A DNA stretch of 64,000 nt from Thalassia testudinum (lineage: Eukaryota > Streptophyta > Magnoliopsida > Alismatales > Hydrocharitaceae), in the NCBI GenBank assembly GCA_037157565.1, contig JAZHRO010000063.1, positions 150,958,501 through 151,022,500 of the forward strand. The letters run 5' to 3'. Numbering within the stretch: position 1 is the first letter of the stretch; each line of letters begins with the position of its first letter. A program made the position numbers and the translations under genes. Below, piece by piece: positions 1 to 11,280 of this stretch. Below the pieces are notes generated by a model. It did no database searches and was not told the DNA's origin. It saw only the letters and a program-made list of their open reading frames with translations.

Positions 1-174
1 TAGTTATATAGGTAATATATCTATATAGATATATGTATATTTATATAAGTATATGTATATATGTATATATATATATACATATATACATATACTTATATAT
101 ATATATATATACATATATACATATACTTATATAAATATACATATATCTATATATATATATTACCTATATAACTA
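1..174. repeat. Long AT-rich inverted repeat (near-perfect palindrome)
   Basis: The first 14 bases (tagttatataggta) are the exact reverse complement of 161-174, and pairing continues inward with very few mismatches to a centre near position 87. The arms are made almost entirely of TA, CATA and TATG units. It could fold into a hairpin of about 85 bp per arm. It may be a palindromic MITE or an expanded AT microsatellite; no flanking duplication can be tested because it starts at the window edge. Confidence 0.85.
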
Positions 175-180
175 GGTATA

Positions 181-201
181 GATACATACATACATACATA
201 C
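181..201. repeat. (CATA)n microsatellite, left target flank of element A
   Basis: CATA tetranucleotides run up to the left edge of element A and resume at 10075, directly after its right edge. The last five bases here (197-201, CATAC) equal 10075-10079. They fit a 5-bp target duplication, although in a tetranucleotide repeat this match is weak proof. Confidence 0.8.
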
Positions 202-2800
202 TAATGGTGATGACGGCCAACCGAGGCTAGTCTTCGTGCGTTTTTATGCTTATTATAGTAATGTCGTTATAGTATAAGATGAGACAGCCACGGTTGTCAT
301 TACCATACAAAGTTTTTACTCGGAAATAGTTTTTCCGAGGTTGAACTCAGGGAGCTACTGGAATTCTAGAAGTACAAAGTTTCTTTATTGAATTACAAAA
401 ATAAGAGAGAGAGAGAGAGAGAGATAGATTTTGGTTTTTGGCTTCTTCTTCTTCTTCTCTTCTTTCTCTCTTTGCTTGTCTTCTTCTTCTCTTCTTTCTC
501 TTTTCTTTCTCTTCAGTTGTGGAGCCTTCTCTTTTCTTCTTCTTCCTCTCTGCTTTATCTCCTCTGAAGCTTCATCCATCGTCTGATACCGTAGTCAGAC
601 GACTTAAATGGCAGTCTGCTACAGTGCTTCCTTTTCTTCCTTCACTGCTTTATCGAGCCTTCTTCTTTGGTCTCCTGCCTTGCTCAACTGCAAGGCTTCT
701 TCAGGGTTTCTTCTTCTTCTACTCCTCTTCTTCTCCTTCCTGCGGCTAAGTGTTGAGTCTGCCTCCTTCGTGCCCTGTGCAGGACAGGGCACAGCAAAAC
801 CTATCCCTTCCCTCTACTCGCACGTCTCTCTCTCTCTGTAAACCGCTCACAGGAAGCTCTCCCAGAGCCGGGTTAACGGGTCAGGTTGCGTAACTGGGAC
901 CAGGCACACCGGCGTGGGTGGTGCGCGAGGAGTGCAGGGTAGTGTCGGGTCGGATCCGCCAGGTCCGCGAGATGAATCTGCGGACGAGGCGGGTGATGGG
1001 CGAGGGACCTCACCCCAGGTGCGTTCGGAGGCAACCAGGAGTATACACAAAAACAATTTAAAGTGGTGCAGCGATTTGAAGACTCACGATGTGGGACTAA
1101 ACTTTATCCCTTCTCGTGCGCGCCTGCAGGAAGGACGCGACCTCACCTCAGCAGCTGCATCCTCGTTTCCCTTCGCAAACCAGCTTCCTGCCTTCACCCG
1201 AGTCTTCCCAATTCGCCTCAGCTGGAGTCCTGACGCTTCGAGGCCTGGAGCTCGCTTGGAAGCTCCTTGCGTTGTCGCCAATGGCAGCGAGAGCAGAAAG
1301 TCTATTTAACACAAATAGGGCCTCTCGGCCTAATCAGACCACAGAGGAACCTTCGCCGTGGCACGGCGAAGGTAGTGCGGGGTGCAGCAGGTCACGGGGC
1401 AGTGTATGTTAGCAGCCCTAGGCCGGACTGCAATCGGAAAAGTGGGTTTGATTGGGGGTGTGCTGTGGAGGTGTGGAGTGGCAGTGGAGGGGCGGAGGGT
1501 GTTTGGTGAAGTGAGGCAGAGCTTTTGGGATAGCTGGCGAGTCGTATGGGGTTGTGGGATGATGGGGATGACTCGCCGGAGAGTGACCGAAGGTGGGGAA
1601 GATGAGGGTGATCAGGCGTGGTCGTAGGGCGATCAAGCAAATTAAGTTGGGGAAAAGAAAGAGGGGAGGAAGGGAAGTAACTGTAACCTACCTACAAGGA
1701 CGAAGGGGGGAGGGCGGAGCCGTCGGCTCGAACCTGCCGGAGCTAGAGAAGAAGAACCCAGGGGGAGAGAGCGGCGACGAGGAAGTGGGCAGGGAGGCGT
1801 GCGCTTGGTACGACGCGACGTGGGAAGATGAGACAAAGCAAACTCTGCTGCTGGTATTGCAACAGAGCGACGAGAAGGAGGAGGAGCAGTCGCCGGAGCT
1901 GGTGGGTTTCCTGTCGGAGTGGGGAGAGAGGAAAGGTTGAGGGTTTCTGCGCCAAGAGCAGACTGGGAGAAACGGCTGGCGACGCTGGTCTTTATAAAGG
2001 CGGTGGCGGAGGGGCGGAGACGAGACCCATACCTTCCGCGCATTCTCACGAAAGGTGTGGGCGTCGTCAGATGGCATGGCCGAGTCCCTGCGATAGCAAA
2101 CATCGTAGGGAACTCCGCGTTCTCTTTGCAGGATGCCCCCCTCACCCTGCGCGGCGCCATGCTCCGCGCAAAGTCGCCGGAGCATGGTGCTGCGTAGAGA
2201 CTTGCAGGAGGGACCAAATTGCAAAGTCGGTCAAGGAGGTCTCTTCTTAGGCTCAAGTTTTTATACATGACGAAGTTGGACCTAAGGATTTTAATGGTGA
2301 ATTTTGTTTCTAGGTCAGACCATGCTTGACTGGCCAATTTACGTAAAAACCCTAATTAAGTCATTAATTGGGCATGGTTCTCAATGTAGGTCAAAATGGA
2401 TTTCTAAGGCCAAATTGAAGGTTCTAAACCCTAGAGATTATTTTTCTATGAATTTTATAGGGTTTAGTTGATTTTTACCCTACCTCGAACCTCGTGAATT
2501 GAAGGGGGTTTGTTTTAGGGTTAACGAATGTCATTTAATTTCTTGGAGTTGTTGTAGCCCTTGTTAGATCAGATCATCCCACTTTCCTTCTTATTAGGTT
2601 TATTTGACCTGTGTTTGGACCCTTAATTACCTTGTTTGCAAATTATATTGGTGAAATTACATTTTTACCCCTTATGACTTATCTTCTTCTCAAACTCAGA
2701 ATTCTCTGAGTTAAGCCTTTCTTTGAGTAATGTAGGAGCTTTTTTCTTGCATATCAAGGTTAGATTGTGCTAGTTAGGGTTCATGATGAGGTTCTCATCA
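202..2800 (-). repeat. Element A 3' LTR
   Basis: It matches 7361-10074 along its whole length. Read on the minus strand it starts TGATGAGAACC and ends ACCATTA, an imperfect terminus compared with the usual CA. It contains a (GA)n run (404-424), a CT-rich tract, a GC-rich middle and a TATA-like palindrome at 1991-2000. Relative to the other LTR it lacks about 40 bp near 2015 and 84 bp near 2215. The long sense-strand ORF at 1642-2337 is judged chance coding in GC-rich LTR sequence. Confidence 0.88.
1991..2000 (-). promoter_or_regulatory. TATA-box candidate, element A 3' LTR
   Basis: tttataaagg lies about 800 bp from the U3 start in a GC-rich context. The same sequence is at 9139-9148 in the 5' LTR, where it would drive the element RNA. 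Confidence 0.5.
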
Positions 2801-2812
2801 TACCCCCATGCC
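2801..2812 (-). promoter_or_regulatory. Terminal polypurine tract, element A
   Basis: The minus strand reads GGCATGGGGGTA immediately before the LTR start TGATGAG. The same motif lies at the matching place in elements B (27890) and C (35189). It would prime plus-strand DNA synthesis. Confidence 0.8.
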
Positions 2813-3240
2813 TAGCTTATGTTAGTCCCTTAGCAAAAACTTAAGGTTTCAACCTTTGTTCTAGACCATGAAGTTCTTAATGGTTTCAGATAAGTGCTTT
2901 TTCATTTGAACCTAGATTAGGTTAGAATGCTGACCACAGGCCTAAAAGGTACTCTAGTACCAACCAAGATCTAGATCTGTCTGGCCTCAGCCTCAGTCCT
3001 TAGCAAAGGTTTTTAAGGCCCGTAAGAACTAACCTAAGGTCTATTGGACTTTGTGGTTAAAGCACTCGTACTTGAAATAATTTTAGCCCTGGCTCAGTTC
3101 GCAATGCATTTTGTAAGAGAGAGGGATAGAAGATTTTTCTGTTTGGAGAGTTTTCTCTCTCTTTTTCTTTTTAATTCTAGCTTAGGATTGGCCTTTTAAC
3201 ACGGTCTGTATCAGATTCCTTGTTCCCATCATCAATCCTC

Positions 3241-3404
3241 AAGGGTTCCTAGCAATCGATGCTTCGAGATAGCATCGCCCATGGCAACCCCCGGAACCCT
3301 GGCTATTGAGATTTCGAGATAATCCCATCCATGGTGTTCCGTGGCCGAATCCAGACCCTGGCAATTGACACTTCATGATAATGCCATCCATGAAATCTGA
3401 ACCA
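3241..3404 (-). repeat. Three degenerate tandem copies of a ~58-bp unit, element A
   Basis: Units begin at about 3241, 3295 and 3354. Each holds ccctggc-(n)-att-(n)-ttcgagataatcccatccatgg or a variant. The same array occupies the same position in element B (28326-28494), and a captured copy is in LTR-G. It lies between the internal and terminal polypurine tracts and is non-coding. Confidence 0.75.
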
Positions 3405-4085
3405 GCAGAGTGCTTACATGCCCCCAGTAGGATATGTAAATATCCTAAGAGACAAGCACCGAGGAGATGATATTTTGTTACGCATCTTCGAGGGGGATTT
3501 CCCACCTCTCCGCACTGGGAACTCATCCAAATCAACTTGTGTTGATCGGCCGCTCCTACTCTAGGTGTTCTTTTTCAGAATTTTTCGATGCTTCTGCGTG
3601 ATTTTGATTTTTACGCTTACTGAACCAGGATGTGTGTGGGGTTAAGGTGCTTAAGTTACTGAGTTCCGTAAACCAGAAGCTAGTTAACGAGGCCAAATAC
3701 TCCCTAAGCCTTGGACCTAATACTTAAGCTTTTCATTTTCCTCAACCTCTTAAGGAGTGTCTAGATCTTAATGGGTACTAAGAGTCTATCCAAGAATGCT
3801 TAAGGTTTGCGTTCTTACTAATCTTACTGTGCACTTTTCAATTTTTTCATGAATGAGGTCTAGAACTTAGGTTAATTCCTTAGTTCCTTAGTAATGACTA
3901 TCACTTTTTCTTTCATCTTTGTGCTCCCTTTTTCATTTTGTTTCTTTTCTCCTCCTTCACAAAATTTTCTTTCCTCCCTCATTTTATTCTTCTTTTTCAA
4001 ATTTTTTTTTTTTAATTTTTATGGTGTTTTTGGTATATGTGAATTTCTTTGTTTGAAACCTTTTCTTACAAGTTTTGTACTTTCA

Positions 4086-4100
4086 TACCCCCCCATGCCT
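4086..4100 (-). promoter_or_regulatory. Internal polypurine-tract-like motif, element A
   Basis: The + strand tacccccccatgcct is a second copy of the terminal tract motif, 1.3 kb upstream in element sense. It is followed by a short stretch (tttgcaatg-tcctcattg) also found in elements B and C. It resembles the conserved Athila/Tat purine tract downstream of pol. Confidence 0.6.
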
Positions 4101-4412
4101 AAGATTTGCAATGTCCTCATTGTAACCTAGGGGGTTTTTATTCAACTTAGTTCATTCCTTAGGACAGATGTTTTAATGAGTGAATGGGCCAGGGTGGCTG
4201 TTACGGACGATTTCTAATCTCAGATGCAAGCATCTGAGGTGGAGTCGGTTGTCTTAAAGGGTGAACCTTAAGTGCACAAAGGTGTCAAAAAAAAGGTTTC
4301 AGGTTTTCAAGGAGAATGATGGGCTGCCTCCCGTTGAGCGCTAAATTTGACGCCTTCAGCCAAGCGGGAAATGAGATGGAGAGGGGATGGTCAAATCAGC
4401 TGAGTTTAATAT

Positions 4413-4460
4413 AACAAGCACCTTGATTAAGAGCCTAGTTGGTCCAACCAGGTGCTTGTT
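4413..4460 (-). other. Conserved two-level hairpin at the ORF 3' end, element A
   Basis: Outer arms aacaagcacct (4413-4423) and aggtgcttgtt (4450-4460) are perfect complements. Between them gttgg (4438-4442) and ccaac (4444-4448) form an inner stem. Element B has the same structure with one G-U type change. Confidence 0.7.
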
Positions 4461-4779
4461 AAGATCAACAGGCTGATGATACAGCCCAAACCCAATCAAT
4501 CTGGTGGGTTGATAGATGTAGATCAAAAGGTGTGGGACCCACCATATGCAATGTGGCTCAGATGGATGTGGAAGTGTGAATACAGGGTTTGGCTGAGTTG
4601 AATCAGCCTGATCAGAATAGGGACCCGTATAATAATGAGTGATTGACGCGGGAACCCTATAGGGGTGATCAGAGAATGATGGAGCATGGTATGTAGTCTG
4701 ATCAGTGTTCCAAACCTGATGTGGAAATGCAATCGGCTCGGTGAGAGGTGAATGAATAGAAATTGAGTCCGGTTGCGGG

Positions 4780-6240
4780 TCAGGGTTGGGAAGAGGTTTT
4801 GATTAGTTTTGTGTGTGCGGACGAGGTGGCAACTGTGTATGAGGGTTCTTCTAGAAATGAATGACAGGTGATTTTCTGTAGAGAGTCCTCTGGATAACTA
4901 TCAAATGCCTGAAGAGTGTCTGTAGGATGAAAAAAATCTGATTCGAGAAAAGATTTGAATTCTGGGTTGTAATCACTCTTGGCATTTTCTGTTTTTGGTT
5001 CCTGAGGATCGAAAAAGAATGATTCTGTGTTATCAGTGATCTCGGGAACCAGGACCTCAGAATCGGAGTCAGAGAATGAGTCATGTGAACTGAGGTCGTA
5101 GATGGGCTTGGTGTGTTCAGGAAGGAGAGTCTTTCCGAAATTATAGTCAGATTCGAAGTTGTCGGAGAGTTTGCGAAAATTGAGTTCTAAAGGAGATTCT
5201 TGATCATGAATTCCACCATAGCATAAATCATCAGATGTGGAATCAGCAGCCTGACTGGGGTCTAGCCTATATGTCAATTCTGGACTTAAAAAGGTGTTCT
5301 GTTTAGGCTCAAGCTCCAGGCTGGTAGGATAGACCCAATTGAAACCCTACTCATCCAACTCCTCAGTTTCTGTATCATAAATTGGCATGTCTTCTGAAAA
5401 ATCGATCAGATTTCCTGAGGATGTTGGAGAGGGATATTCATCAAGTAGAGGCCCGGAATCGTATTCTTTAAAAATTTGATCTTTCTCATATGGGGCCTCA
5501 TAATCTTCCCAATAAGTTTTGGATCTAGATTTTAGGTTTAGGATGTGGGTAGAATTACTAGAACCTAAGTCCGAATAACCTTCGAAGGTCACCTTATCAA
5601 AATAAGGGGCGGAATTTATAACCTCAAAAGGTTCAGTTCTGATCTCATTATTGCAGGAGTTTTGGAATTCTAAGCTTGGCAATTCATGGTCTAAGTTCGG
5701 CTCATCATTGTGTTTTCCTGCAACTTCCCAACCTAATTCAATGTTGTCTTCTATCTGGGTTGGGAATCCACAACCACCCTGTGCCTTAGTCACGAGATCT
5801 GGGAAACTAGATTGATCCTTAATGCTGTTCCAAGATGGTTCATCCTCTGTTTCTGGTATATACGGGTATTTCTGGTTGATAATTTGTTCTAGTGATCTCA
5901 TCATTTCTACCCATTTTACAAGGGCATCTTGGTGTTGTTCCCAAAGTATAGGATTTGTCAAGCATTGAAGGTATTCAGATTTGTGTAATTTTTCTATCTC
6001 AATGTATCCTGTTAGGAGTATTTCTTGAGTTGATCCTTTTGAAATTTCTGTCAACAGAATTTGGGCACAATTTATGATGAAAGCTGTGGTTGTTGGGACA
6101 TCAACTTGAATGTTTTTTATTGGTGTTGAAGGTTTACATTTGATTTCATAGAATTCAAGGGCATCCTCAATCATCTTATCTTTCATGGATCTCTGATATT
6201 CAGGTTTTTTGAATGGTAGTCTTAATTGGTGTGGCTGCAT
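4780..6240 (-). pseudogene. Broken copy of the conserved acidic ORF of elements A and B
   Basis: This is the only substantial reading frame inside element A. It starts at the ATG at 6238-6240 (MQP..L), which aligns with the ATG of element B; longer calls need a TTG start. One frame runs to 4780 with a single internal TAG at 5347-5349, where B has an arginine codon, and ends at a TGA at 4780-4782, where B has CGA. Beyond this a 2-base deletion shifts the frame. The N-terminal 150 or so residues look helical and match B closely (IQVDVPTTT, YIEIEKLH, QKYPYIP). The rest is rich in Asp, Glu, Ser and Asn and probably disordered. No gag, zinc knuckle, protease, RT or integrase motif is visible. Function is unknown. 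Confidence 0.75.
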
Positions 6241-7339
6241 CTTTGAATCAGGTGGTGGAATCAAGATATAGAATCGAAGTTTGAATCAAGATGGAAGAAG
6301 GGGACTTTGTTCAGAATCAGAGGAAAAGGGCTGTGTGAATGATTGGTTGCACAAACAAAGGCACTGAGGCTCGGCCTCGGGGAGAGTGAATTTCTAAAGG
6401 AGGTTTCAAGGACCTCCTACCAAACACTGAAGGATGTGATGAGATTAGAAGGTGCTGGACCCAATCGAGGCACCCAAAATGTTGGGTGACTATAGAGGTG
6501 CGGGGCAGATGGACCCCTTGATTAGAAAGATCGTCCACCTGAGAATTACCTGGGCAGCCAGAGAGGGTGAGTCCCGCGAAGACCCCTACACGGTAGAGCG
6601 TCCCCACGAGTTACAGGGTTTCCCCCACCCGACCTCTCTTGTCACTGAGAATCCAGGTAGACCAGAATGGGGATCTTGACCTCTTAAGTCTACCAATTTT
6701 AAGTTAAAATCAAGGTGCTTAGGTTTTCACTTGAACTTTAGCCTTTTGAGTGCAAAGAGTGACCTAAGTTGAAGGTTGGTTGACCCTAAGGGGTCAACTT
6801 CACCTATTGATTCCTTTGATAACTTATTAGGTTTTGTCTTTTAAGGTTCAAGTGTTTTTAGAGAGCCAATTGCTTAGGGTTTCTCTGAATAGGTATTTTC
6901 AATCAATGGCTTAGGCACACTTCTTTTGGATTTTCTCAATTCTTGACTAAGGGGTGTGTCTCTGAAACCCTAATGTTAAATCCTATGTTGGCTCTACTTG
7001 GTCCAGTTGACTCCTTATTTGGTAATTAGGGCTCAGTCAAGAAGGTGTTAGCCCTTAATTACCTTAATAGCGTGTGCAGGAATGGTGGGTTGAAATTTGA
7101 AAACATGCAGCTTTGATAGTTTACTAGGTATGGAAGACAGGTTGTACCTATATTGCTTGTTCTTTCTTCTTCTACCTCTTTAGAATTGAGGGTTAAAGTG
7201 AGAGGATAGAAAAAAAATTACCTGTCCTCGGAGTGGTTGTGCGGCTGCTTCTTGATTTTCCTATACCTGCACACAATAAGAGAAGAGATTAATAGAAACT
7301 TACAAATAGATATTTTATAGCTTCTAGAATAGCCGTTGC
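6241..7339 (-). other. 5' leader of element A
   Basis: This is untranslated sequence between the primer site and the ORF. About 6340-6690 is clearly homologous to the leader of element B (31255-31510) and, on the opposite strand, to the leader of gag-bearing element E (about 45000-45360). The ORFs reported inside it are short and not conserved. A packaging or dimerisation role is an inference from its conservation between helper-like and helper-less elements. Confidence 0.7.
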
Positions 7340-7357
7340 TCCTCGGCAATGGCGCCA
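7340..7357 (-). promoter_or_regulatory. Primer binding site (tRNA-Asp), element A
   Basis: The + strand reads tcctcggcaatggcgcca, which equals the 3' end of plant tRNA-Asp(GUC) with two C-to-T changes. On the element's own strand it is therefore the primer site, three bases inside the 5' LTR. Both mismatches look like cytosine deamination. Confidence 0.85.
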
Positions 7358-7421
7358 AAATAATGGTGATGACGGCCAACCGAGGCTAGTCTTCGTGCGT
7401 TTTTATGCTTATTACAGTAAT

Positions 7422-7437
7422 GTCGTTATAGTATAAG
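7422..7437. promoter_or_regulatory. U5 match to the 5' end of tRNA-Asp, element A
   Basis: gtcgttatagtataag matches the first bases of plant tRNA-Asp(GUC), GTCGTTGTAGTATAGT, at 14 of 16 positions or so. The element RNA is the opposite strand and could pair with the 5' part of its own primer tRNA. The other LTR carries it at 263-278. Confidence 0.5.
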
Positions 7438-9138
7438 ATGAGACAGCTATGGTTGTCATTACCATACAAATTTTTTACTTGGAAATAGTTTTCTCGAGGA
7501 CGAACTCAGGGAGCTACTGGAATTCTAGAAGTACAAAGTTTCTTTATTGAATTACAAAAATAAGAGAGAGAGAGAGAGATATTTTGGTTTTTGGCTTCTT
7601 CTTCTCTTCTTTCTCTCTTTGCTTGTCTTCTTCTTCTCTTCTTTCTCTTTTCTCTCTTCAGCTGCGGGGCCTTCTCTTTTCTTCTTCTTCCTCTCTGCTT
7701 TATCTCCTCTGAAGCTTCATCCGTTGTCAGATACCACAGTCAGACGACTTAAATGGCGGTCTACTACAGTGCTTCCTTTTCTTCCTTCACTGCTTTATCG
7801 AGCCTTCTTCTTTGGTCTCCTGCCTTGCTCAGCTGCAAGGCTTCTTCAGGGTTTCTTCTTCTTCTGCTCCTCTTCTTCTCCTTCCTACGGCTAAGTGTTG
7901 AGTTTGCCTCCTTCGTGCCCTATTCCTGCACAGGGCACAGCAAAACCTATCCCTTCCCTCTACCCACACCTCTCTCTCTCTCTCTGTAAACCGCTCACAG
8001 GAAGCTCTCCCAGAGCTGGGTTAACGGGTCGGGTTACATAACCAGGACCAGGAGCACTGGAGTGGGTGGTGCGCGAGGAGTGCAGGGTAGTGTCGGGTCG
8101 GATCTGCCAGGTCCGCGAGATGAATCTGTGGATGAGGCGGGTGATGGGCGAGGGACCTCACCCCAGGTGCATTCGGAGGCAACCAGCCGTATACACAAAA
8201 ACAATTTAAAGTGGTGCGGCGATTTGAAGACTCACGATGTGGGACTAAACTTTGTCCCTTCTCGCGCGCGCCTGCAGGAAGGACGCGACCTCGCCTCAGC
8301 AACTGCGTCCTCGTTTCCCTTCGCAAACCAGCTGCCTGCCTTCACTTGAGTTTTCCCAATTCGCCTCAGCTGGAGTCCTGATGCTTCGAGGCCTGGAGCT
8401 CGCTTGGAAGCTCCTTGCGTCGTTGCCAATGGCGACGAGAGCTGAAAGTCTGTTTAACACAAATAGGGCCTCTCAGCCTAATCAGACCACAGGGGAACCT
8501 TCGCCGTGGCATGGCGAAGGTAGTGCGGGGTGCAGCAGGTCGCGGGGCGGTGTATGGCGGCAGCCCTAGGTCAGACTGCAACCGGAAAAGTGGGTTTGAT
8601 CGGGGGTGTGCTGTGGAGGTGTGGAGTGGCAGTGGAGGGGCGGAGGGTGTTTGGTGAAGTGAGGCGGAGCTTTTGGGACAGTTGGCGAGTTGTATGGGAT
8701 TGTGGGATGACGGGGATGACTTGCCGGAGAGTGACCGGAGGTGGGGAAGATGAGGGTGGTCAGGCGTGGTCGTAGGGCGATCAAGCAAATTAAGTTGGGG
8801 AAAAGAAAGAGGGGAGGAAGGGAAGTAACTGTAACCTACCTACAGGTATGAAGGGGGGAGGGTGGAAGCGCTGGCTTGTACTTGCCAGAGCTGGAGAAGA
8901 AGAACCCAGGGGGAGAGAGTGGCGACGAGGAAGTGGGCAGGGAGGCGTGTGCTTGGTACGGCGCGACGCGGGAAGACGAGACAAAGCAAACTCTGCTGCT
9001 GGTATTGCAACAGAGCGACGAGAAGGAGGAGGAGCAGTCGCCGAAGCTGGTGGGTTTCCTGTGGGAGTGGGGAGAGAGGAAAGGTTGAGGGTTTCTCCGC
9101 CAAGACCAGACTGGGAGAAACGGCTGGCGACGCTGGTC

Positions 9139-9148
9139 TTTATAAAGG
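9139..9148 (-). promoter_or_regulatory. TATA-box candidate, element A 5' LTR
   Basis: tttataaagg is identical to the sequence at 1991-2000. Transcription would run toward lower coordinates through the primer site at 7340. Confidence 0.5.
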
Positions 9149-10074
9149 CGGTGGCGGAGGGGTGGACGCACGCTGGCGACGTGCATCCCTCGCCTGAGTA
9201 TGGGCGGATACGAGACCCATACCTTCCACGCGTTCGCACGGAAGGTGTGGGCATCGTCAGGTGGCATGGCCGAGTCCCTGCAATAGCAGACATTGCAGGG
9301 AACTCCGCGTTCTCTTTGCAGGACGCCCCCCTCACCCTGCGCGGCGCCATACTCCGCACAAAGTCGCCGGAGCATGGTGCTGCGCAGAGACTTGCAGGAG
9401 GGACCAAAATGCAAAGAACGAAGAGGAAATTAGGGGTCAAAATGCAAGGGTTTCGAAAGTTGAGGGTCAAAAAGTAAATGATGAGGACCAAATTGCAAAG
9501 TCGGTCAAGGAGGTCTCTTCTTAGGCTCAAGTTTTTATGCATGATGAAGTTGGACCTAAGGATTTTAATGGTGAATTTTGTTTCTAGGTCAGACCATGCT
9601 TGACCGGCCAATTTACGTAAAAATCCAAATTAAGTCATTAATTAGGCATGGTTCTCAATGTAGGTCAAAATGGGTTTCTAAGGCCAAATTGAAGGTTCTA
9701 AACCCTAGAGATTATTTTTCTATGAATTTTAGAGGGCTTAGTTGATTTTTACCCTACCTCGAACCTCCTGAATTGAAGTGGGTTTATTTTAGGGTTACAG
9801 AATGTCATTTAATTTCTTGGAGTTGCTGTAGCCCTTGTTAGATCAGATCATCCCACATTCCTTCTTATTAGGTTTATTTGACCTGTGTTTGGACCCTTAA
9901 TTACCCTATTTGCAAATTGCGTTGGTGAAATTGCATTTTTACCCCTTATGACTTGTCTTCTTCTCAAACTCAGAATTCTCTGAGTTAAGCCTTTTTTTGA
10001 GTAATGTAGGAGCTCTTTTCTTGCATATCAAGGTTAGATTGTGCTAGTTAGGGTTCATGATGAGGTTCTCATCA

Positions 10075-11280
10075 CATACATACATACATACATATATATA
10101 TATATCAATATATAAGTATACATATATATATATGTTTATAATAGAGTATAGGGGTGTGTGTGTGTGTGGAAGTGTTAGTGTAGGTGTGTGTGTGCGTCGG
10201 TGTAAAGAGAGAGTGAGAGAGAGTGAGAGAGAGAGAGAGGGAGAGAGAGAGAGAGCGGGAGAGGAAGTAGCCGCTGGAGGGTTAAGGCGTCTGGGCGTGA
10301 TGGGTGTCGTCTGGGGCTTCCACGCGCGTACGCGCAAGCACGTTTGCGTAGAGAGGAGCACGCGGGAGTGGGGAAGGCCTGCGCGTGTCGATTGCGAGCG
10401 CGGAGAGCTCGCGACAGAGCGGCAAAGCGGGAGGTGAGGTGTCTGCAGGCGCACGCGGAGGCTTGCAGGTGCTGGCAGGGGGCGGGAAGCGCTTGGCCGG
10501 CCGCTGCAGTGACGTGCAATGGCCGGTTGCGGGCGACAGGGCGTGCGACAGAGGAGGCGGAGAGGACCTACAGGCGCGTGCGGAGGGCTGGGGCGCCTGC
10601 AGGCGTGCACGAAAGGAGGTTGGGCGGCTGCTGCTGCTTTGTCGCTACTACTGGGCTAAGCTTTTGAGCTTCAGACCTTGAAGCTGCTCCAATGGCTGGA
10701 ATGGCTGGAACGGAAAAACAGTGAAGAAAGCCACCACACCCACTGACTCTTTGAAGAGCTGGGCGGTGGTGGTCTCACTGTGGTGGTGTGCACCACAGTG
10801 AGAGCTCCTACCTGCCGGGTATCTCTTCGGAGGAGGACCGACGTATGGAGGGGAATGGAGGAGAGGATGGCCTGGAAGGAGTGCTGGAGGTTTCTTTTGG
10901 TTGCTGGGACCAGGCTCGTTTTGAAGAGAAGACGTGGCTTTATAAAGGAAGAAGGCATGGCTGCATGCTGCTGTAGGGAGAGGGATGGAATGGCTTGGCA
11001 GGGAGAGGCAAGTTGCAGCCGCGGGAAGCATGGCGTGAGGAAGAAAGGTGCAGCCACGGGAAGAGATTAAAAATCAAGTGGGAATAAAAATAGAGATGGG
11101 AATTTTGCAAAGATGCACTTGAGGAAAAAAGTAAAATGCAAGGCCACTTATTTCATTCTCCTCTCCTCTCAATTAGATGCATGCATGCGTGTATTTTTAC
11201 AATGCAACTATGGAGGCCTAATATGCATGGGTAATGCTAGAAATAGCACAAGACGGCACAATTGTAGGCGTATTTTTGTG
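10075..11280. other. Microsatellites and unassigned GC-rich sequence
   Basis: It begins with (CATA)n and TA repeats (to about 10140), then (GT)n and (GA)n runs (10150-10255), followed by a GC-rich block with many CG dinucleotides (10256-10640). Near 10930 there is a tttataaagg TATA-like site and at 10773-10803 a perfect hairpin. It may be part of an LTR or an old promoter region. No coding frame with recognisable content was found on either strand. Confidence 0.4.
10773..10803. repeat. Perfect 13-bp inverted repeat
   Basis: tctcactgtggtg (10773-10785) and caccacagtgaga (10791-10803) are exact complements separated by five bases. A further degenerate caccaca-cactga lies just upstream at 10733-10745. 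Confidence 0.7.

Larger units (their letters stand above)
202..10074 (-). mobile_element. Element A: non-autonomous Athila-like LTR retrotransposon
   Basis: This complete element reads on the minus strand: 5' LTR 7361-10074, tRNA-Asp primer site 7340-7357, leader to about 6241, one broken ORF (4780-6240), a 3' region with an internal polypurine tract, terminal polypurine tract 2801-2812, and 3' LTR 202-2800. It sits in a CATA microsatellite with CATAC on both sides. The 4.56-kb interior contains no gag, protease, RT, RNase H or integrase motif, so mobilisation would need a helper. The LTRs differ by substitutions and two deletions, so it is clearly older than element B. Placement in Athila-like Ty3/gypsy rests on the primer site, the polypurine tract and the leader shared with gag-bearing element E. 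Confidence 0.88.
7361..10074 (-). repeat. Element A 5' LTR
   Basis: This is the partner of 202-2800 and lies directly beyond the primer site, so it is the 5' LTR of a minus-strand element. It keeps two segments missing from the other copy: about 9162-9201, and 9401-9484, which is bounded by direct repeats of ggacc-aaa-tgcaaag. The TATA candidate is tttataaagg at 9139-9148. It ends ctcatca at 10074, followed by CATAC. Confidence 0.88.

Noticed and set aside
3241..3404. Possible CRISPR-like or satellite array
   Set aside because: Only three degenerate units without regular spacers, inside a retrotransposon of a plant-type genome.
8790..9611. 273-codon minus frame in the 5' LTR of element A (231-codon version at 1642-2337)
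   Set aside because: It lies wholly in LTR sequence, overlaps other long frames on both strands, and the two copies differ in frame through the 40-bp and 84-bp differences. GC-rich LTR DNA with few stops explains it.
202..10074. Target duplication CATAC of element A as firm proof of insertion
   Set aside because: The flanks are (CATA)n, so a 5-bp match arises by phase alone; the insertion is supported by LTRs, primer site and purine tract instead.
10044..10610. 188-codon minus frame
   Set aside because: It crosses the LTR border of A, microsatellites and a GC-rich block; composition is repeat-driven.
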